This document shows, piece by piece, positions 8,784-12,296 of a stretch of DNA of 12,296 nucleotides. The notes beneath the pieces are model-generated. The model saw nothing but the letters and a program-made list of their open reading frames with translations, did not search any database and was not told the origin of the DNA. Position 1 is the first letter of the stretch; each line of letters opens with the position of its first letter. The DNA lies in assembly GCA_019677205.1 (NCBI GenBank), contig JAAMXY010004896.1:1-12296 (forward strand), written 5' to 3'. Source of the stretch: Pinguiococcus pyrenoidosus (lineage: Eukaryota > Sar > Pinguiophyceae > Pinguiochrysidales > Pinguiochrysidaceae). Both the position numbers and the translations under genes were made by a program.

Positions 8784-10280
8784 ATGAGCCGCAGCAACTA
8801 CGACACGATCCTTTGGCTGGAGAAGCACCATGGGCGGAAGGTGTCGTCGTACGAAGATGCAAATTCACATCTGCGCCTGTATCTTACGCTTGCTCGCGCT
8901 TTCCTTTGCTCAACGTCAGCAGATCGTCGGCAAGACGACTCTTCCGCCGCAGCTCCTGGGCCACCTTCGTCGAGGTTTCGAGCATATGGACGAGGTAGAA
9001 TTCGCGATCTTGATACGAAACACTTGAAGCAGAGCTCTCAAACCAGCTTCCTAGGATGGCAACGGCCTCTTGGAGTTCAGCGAGATCGTCTCGGCGCTGC
9101 GGAGCGTGCTGCAGCAGGGACAAAAGGACGCTGCTCTGCAACGCAGGCGGCAGAAGGCGCAGAAGCTTCCGGCAATACGAGATCTTCGCCAACCGGAGCG
9201 CTTCGCTCCGCTGCAGCCGCAGTCGCCTTTGGAGGAGGTGGATGCGATTCTCTCCAAGTTCAGCGCGATGGACGCAGATGGTTCCGGAGCGATCGACTTC
9301 GACGAGTTTCTCGCCGTCATGACGAGCGACATGAGATACCAGCAGGCCTTCCGCTTGGCCGAGGAGAAGGAGGCAGAGGATCGATACCGGGCATTCATCT
9401 GCTTCTTCTACACGTTCTGTCGGCAGAGGGTGACGGAGCAAATCGAGGACGAAAGCGCCCCCGCGACAGAGCGCTTCGCGCGCTTCCACGAGCTTTTCAG
9501 TGTGCCTCTCGCATCCAGCTTGAGGATTCTGCCTTCCGGCGGGCCAAGCAGTGAGCCTGAGAGCACCGTGCGGCTTAGAGAGGTGCCATTCGACTTGTGG
9601 AGCTGGTTTCTACCTGCCGAGCTCACGTTGGCTGATTCATTCGCAGGATCGCCGCAAGACCGCTCGGCGTGCGCGAGCGGCGGCGCGTGCGCTAGGCATC
9701 CGCCCCGAGTCGGAGCACAGGTACAATCCTTGCTGAAGGTATGGAAATCTGGCGGACAGCTGTCTCATCGCTCGACAGAGGAAGGTCTGCGTATCGCGGA
9801 AGGACGAGGCGCAAGGAGGTATCGGACGATCTGGAGAGACGCAGGCGTCCGTACGTGAGCCGGAGTGTAGGGCCTCCCGCGGGGCTGAAGGTTTCCAAGT
9901 CTGATCCGCTCCTTCCAGCTGAAGCGATCCGGCTTCTGAGACTCGTGCCCGACAAGAAGACGTCCGCGAGATACCCACGTCTGCTGAAGCAAATGCTCAG
10001 AGACTCCCACGTTGGGATCGTACGCCCGTGGAGCCAGTCCCGCTTTCTCCGCTCGGCTTGGCTTCGTGTCCGGAGTCGAGATGCTCCGTGTCCTTGGGCG
10101 ATGCGCAGATAGAGCAACACTTGGTGGATGATTCCATAGCGCAGCGTCTCCTCCGATGATGTGTGCAGAGAGAAAAAGAAGCGGAAGATTTTGGACTTGA
10201 TGCGCAAGCTCGTTTGCAGTGAATTGCTGCCGGGGCCAATGACCAAGCACAACACGAAAAAGAGCCGATCCTCCTCCTGA
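8784..10280 (+). CDS. EF-hand calcium-binding protein with basic C-terminal region, at least five exons
   Basis: Model: exons 8784-8840, 8923-8994, 9055-9582, 9647-9720, then 9779 onward. Introns are 82, 60, 64 and 58 bases, GT-AG, phases consistent. Two canonical EF-hand loops are visible. The first, DEDGNGLLEFSE (residues 42-53), is assembled across the intron at 8995-9054, which strongly supports that splice. The second is DADGSGAIDFDE (116-127). Both have acidic or Asn ligands at 1, 3, 5 (or Ser), 9 and Glu at 12, so they should bind calcium. Downstream are a helical stretch and an Arg-rich segment (DRRKTARRARAAARALGI), then RYPRLLKQMLRD. The end is uncertain: without a further intron it stops at 10112 (354 residues). 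With an intron 10028-10144 it reaches TGA at 10280 (371 residues) through EKKKRKILDLMRKL. Donors GTGTCG and GTGCCA are weak. Probably a calcium sensor; partner unknown. Confidence 0.72.
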
Positions 10281-10317
10281 GTTCGACAACCTGCTTCACC
10301 CATCAAGTTGCCCGCTC

Positions 10318-10339
10318 AAGCAATTTGCTTGAATTGCTT
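10318..10339. repeat. 8-bp stem hairpin in the gap between convergent genes
   Basis: AAGCAATT (10318-10325) and AATTGCTT (10332-10339) are exact reverse complements with loop TGCTTG. The element lies between the likely end of the EF-hand gene (10280) and the stop of the plastid membrane protein gene (10374). It may mark 3'-end formation for both transcripts, but no polyadenylation signal was recognised. Confidence 0.45.
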
Positions 10340-10373
10340 CGTGGCCTGTGGCGAAGAAAGAAACCCTCGAAAG

Positions 10374-11616
10374 TTAGTTGCACGGCGCTGCGAAAGGAGC
10401 AAATGCGCGACGGACCGTTTCTTCGTCGAATCGGCTCGAGACGACCAGCGCGCCGTCGTATACAGAGGTATACAGAGAATCGAACCACGTCATCGTCCGC
10501 TGGACACGCTGGACCCTCGACAGCCGCTGCCAGACAGCGGATGCGGAGAACCCAAGAAAGCACAAGCTGGCCGTGACGCTGATCTGTGGCCTAGAAGGAA
10601 GGAGAAGGGGGAAGAAGTCGCCGAGGTCACTTGCAGCTGCGTAGGGCGGGGCAGACGCTTTCGAGGCAACGAACTTACGTTCCGGAGTATGCCGCAGCCG
10701 CAACCAAGCCGAGGAGGACGACGTCAAAGCCCAGCAGCACCGACTTGGTCACGTTGGGAATGGGCTTCAGCTGGCCGTCCTCCAGATACACCGACGTGTT
10801 TGCGAAGAAGCAGAGGTGCACCAGGAGGAGCACGATTGCACCTTCGAAGATCTGTCCCGTTGCTCCGATCGCGCCGATCACCAAGAGCTCTGCGAGGTTC
10901 TTGGATCGTACCACGGATGCATACTTGGAGACCTCCGACTGGCGCAAAGACACTTTTCCGAGCCGGCGCTCCTGCTTCACAGCATTGGGAGCGAAGTCCA
11001 ACGCCATTAGCATGAGCAGGCTCACGGAGCACACGGCCATCGGCAGCTGCGACAGCGCAATCACACTGGACGGATTGAAGCTCTGGAGCGCCTTCACTGC
11101 CTCCCACAGGGAATAGCACGCAGATCCCGTCCAGTACGACAGTCCCGTGATACCCGCGGCGTACAGGAAGCGGATGAGCAGCCTCGCCAGGGCGTCCGCC
11201 CTCTGCGGACTCGTGGCCCTCTGGGTCACAACCGTCTTCATCGCCAGCAGAGCCCTGCTCTCCTCTGCGCTGTCCTGGCTCGCAGGGGGCTGCGGAGAAG
11301 GCGGCTGAATCTTCTGGACATCGGCGTTCGCTGGCGCCGGCGTTGGCGCGGGAGCCTCCTTGGCACCCAGCGGAGTCTTCACATCCGACCCGCTGTCATA
11401 CACGGCATCCAGCAGGGCGTCCAGCAGGTCGAGTTGGCGGTCGGCCTCGGAAGCAGCGGCGGCCTTGGCGGCCTTCGGGGACCAGCGCTGGGGCAGGGGC
11501 CCGCTTGACGTGGTGCCCGCTTGGAAGCGCATTGGGCGCACGGGCCGCCAGGGCCCTGGCTGAAAGGCGCTGGCCATAGGGTAGGCAAGGAGCAGCGAGA
11601 GGAGGCGGAGATGCAT
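10374..11616 (-). CDS. Plastid-targeted multi-pass membrane protein, two exons, 384 residues
   Basis: Exons 11616-10679 and 10590-10374, separated by an 88-base intron with donor AC|GTAAGT and acceptor CCTTCTAG; the phase matches and the stop is TAA. The open frame extends upstream of 11616, but only through a GTG. The ATG at 11616 begins a signal peptide, MHLRLLSLLLAYPMASA, followed at once by F18 and a basic transit-like stretch (FQPGPWRPVRPMR). This ASA-F arrangement is the bipartite presequence used to cross the outer membranes of red-derived complex plastids. Residues about 50-140 are Ala/Pro-rich and probably disordered. Hydrophobic segments at about 145-175, 185-207, 241-272, 291-311 and 314-334 indicate roughly five membrane spans, so the mature protein probably sits in the plastid envelope or thylakoid. 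The tail (about 335-384) is soluble. I do not recognise the family or substrate. Confidence 0.85.
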
Positions 11617-11900
11617 GTTGGCTATTGGAAAGGGCGGCGCCAAAGTCGACGGCGTCACTGTTTTGCGGAGCGAGAACAATTTCGCCGAGAACTCCGCTCT
11701 GCTACAGCCATTTAGAGCGCTCTGCGGCTTCTTGCTGACGAGTCTCCCTATCGGTATTCGTCGCGGATCGCCGAAGACCGGCACTTCAATGCAACCTGTA
11801 ACCGTCGGATCGCGGTTCGAAAGTTCGAATTAGTCGGAACATTTGGCAGAGGGGGGCCACACAGCGCGCGTTGCTGCTCGGGTCGGATCCTAAGCTGGTG
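11617..11900. promoter_or_regulatory. Divergent promoter region between plastid membrane protein gene and acidic protein gene
   Basis: The 284 bases separate two divergent start codons and should hold both promoters and leaders. No TATA box is evident. Seen are TTCGAAAGTTCGAA at 11816-11829 and a 14-codon upstream reading frame starting at ATG 11789 and ending at TAG 11831-11833 on the plus strand. Whether that small frame is in the leader of the downstream gene depends on the unknown transcription start. Confidence 0.45.
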
Positions 11901-12296
11901 ATGAGTGTCACGGTGCCTCCCTTGAAATTGGAGGTGCAAAGTGCGGGGGAATTGGAAGCCAGCATCGGCTCTCTGGACTACTCCCAAAGCGGCACGCTGG
12001 ACAGGACCTCCCTTGCGCCGCTGGAGCAGGCGGGTGGGGAGCTTGCGGCAGGATCCGACGAAGACGGCCGGCGCTTCCATGACAAGGTGGAGGCGGAGAA
12101 GGCGGAAGAAGCTGAGAATCAAGGTGAAATCGCGTCCGGCGACGGACTTCCAGAACGTGCAGAGGCGGAGCCGGCGGACGCGTCCCAAAGCATCTTGAAG
12201 CCGGAGATCGAGGCGGAAGCTCAGGAATCTCCCCTTCACTCTGCTACCATTGACTCCGCCAAGAAATTTGAGGTCTTTGAAGCTGGCGATCTGGCC
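11901..12296 (+). CDS. Acidic Glu/Ala-rich protein, N-terminal part (3' partial)
   Basis: An open frame runs from ATG 11901 (MSVTVPPLKLEVQSAGELEA) to the right edge, 132 codons with no stop. The frame is also open upstream to 11802 after TAA at 11799-11801, without another ATG, so 11901 is the likeliest start unless a 5' exon joins through the AG at 11842. Composition is strongly biased: after a short mixed start come Ser/Gly-rich and then repeated EAE, KAEEAEN and EIEAEAQE blocks, giving an acidic and probably disordered or helical segment. The opposite strand also has a frame here, but codon use (GAG, GCG, AAG and GGC favoured) fits the plus strand. No domain is recognisable in the visible part, and function cannot be assigned. 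Confidence 0.6.
   Translation, partial: MSVTVPPLKLEVQSAGELEASIGSLDYSQSGTLDRTSLAPLEQAGGELAAGSDEDGRRFHDKVEAEKAEEAENQGEIASGDGLPERAEAEPADASQSILKPEIEAEAQESPLHSATIDSAKKFEVFEAGDLA

Noticed and set aside
8884-9489. A 201-codon minus-strand frame across the EF-hand exons
   Set aside because: The plus strand has two canonical EF-hand loops with consistent splice sites; the minus frame is its shadow.
9692-10306. Long minus-strand frames opposite the 3' part of the EF-hand gene
   Set aside because: The plus strand gives the more protein-like translation and matching splice phases. The minus frames show no motif and no plausible start.
11811-11830. GGTTCGAAAG resembling a tRNA B box
   Set aside because: The following bases lack the CC needed for a B box, and no A box or cloverleaf could be built upstream.
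11748-12239. Minus-strand frame opposite the acidic protein
   Set aside because: The plus frame has better codon use and a plausible start, and runs off the window edge. The minus frame is Arg-rich noise, as expected opposite Glu/Ala codons.
1-12296. Bacterial defence system, CRISPR array, insertion sequence or phage element
   Set aside because: No direct-repeat array, transposase motif, terminal inverted repeats with target duplication or bacterial gene packing was seen. The spliceosomal introns show nuclear eukaryotic DNA.

Overview
The window is nuclear DNA from a eukaryote, very probably a photosynthetic protist with a red-lineage complex plastid. Genes are interrupted by short GT-AG introns (mostly about 56-120 bases, two of 228 and 294), the sequence is GC-rich, and there are no operons or bacterial ribosome binding sites. 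One gene encodes a signal peptide followed directly by an ASA-F motif and a basic stretch, the bipartite plastid-targeting signal of diatoms, other ochrophytes, haptophytes and relatives. The species cannot be named from this window. Mixed gene orientation and ordinary GT donors argue mildly against a core dinoflagellate.

Layout, left to right. (1) 1-2726, plus: the 3' part of a large intron-free reading frame with two divergent calponin-homology-like segments and a basic Ser/Arg/Pro-rich tail, so a candidate cytoskeletal protein. (2) 2787-5430, minus: a four-exon gene for an 807-residue F-box protein. Its stop codon is only 60 bases from that of gene 1. (3) 5941-8265, minus: a five-exon gene for a 545-residue MST/Hippo-type Ser/Thr kinase with a C-terminal SARAH-like helix. 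(4) 8784 to about 10280, plus: an EF-hand calcium-binding protein in at least five exons, divergent from the kinase. Its last third is ambiguous. (5) 10374-11616, minus: a two-exon gene for a 384-residue multi-pass membrane protein with a plastid-targeting presequence. (6) 11901 to the right edge, plus: the 5' part of an acidic, low-complexity protein, divergent from gene 5.

The gene models of 2, 3 and 5 were built by joining open frames at GT/AG sites. Phases matched at every join and total lengths are multiples of three, which is strong internal support. No mobile element, CRISPR array, tRNA, rRNA or bacterial-style system was found. The genes do not form an evident pathway. Kinase, F-box, EF-hand and CH-like proteins are regulatory and cytoskeletal types that often occur in one cell, but their adjacency here looks like ordinary gene packing.

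The items most worth a second look are the SARAH-bearing Hippo-type kinase in a plastid-bearing protist, the hairpins inside its long intron and across its first 3' splice site, the frame conflicts in the EF-hand gene, and the unrecognised plastid membrane protein and CH-like protein.
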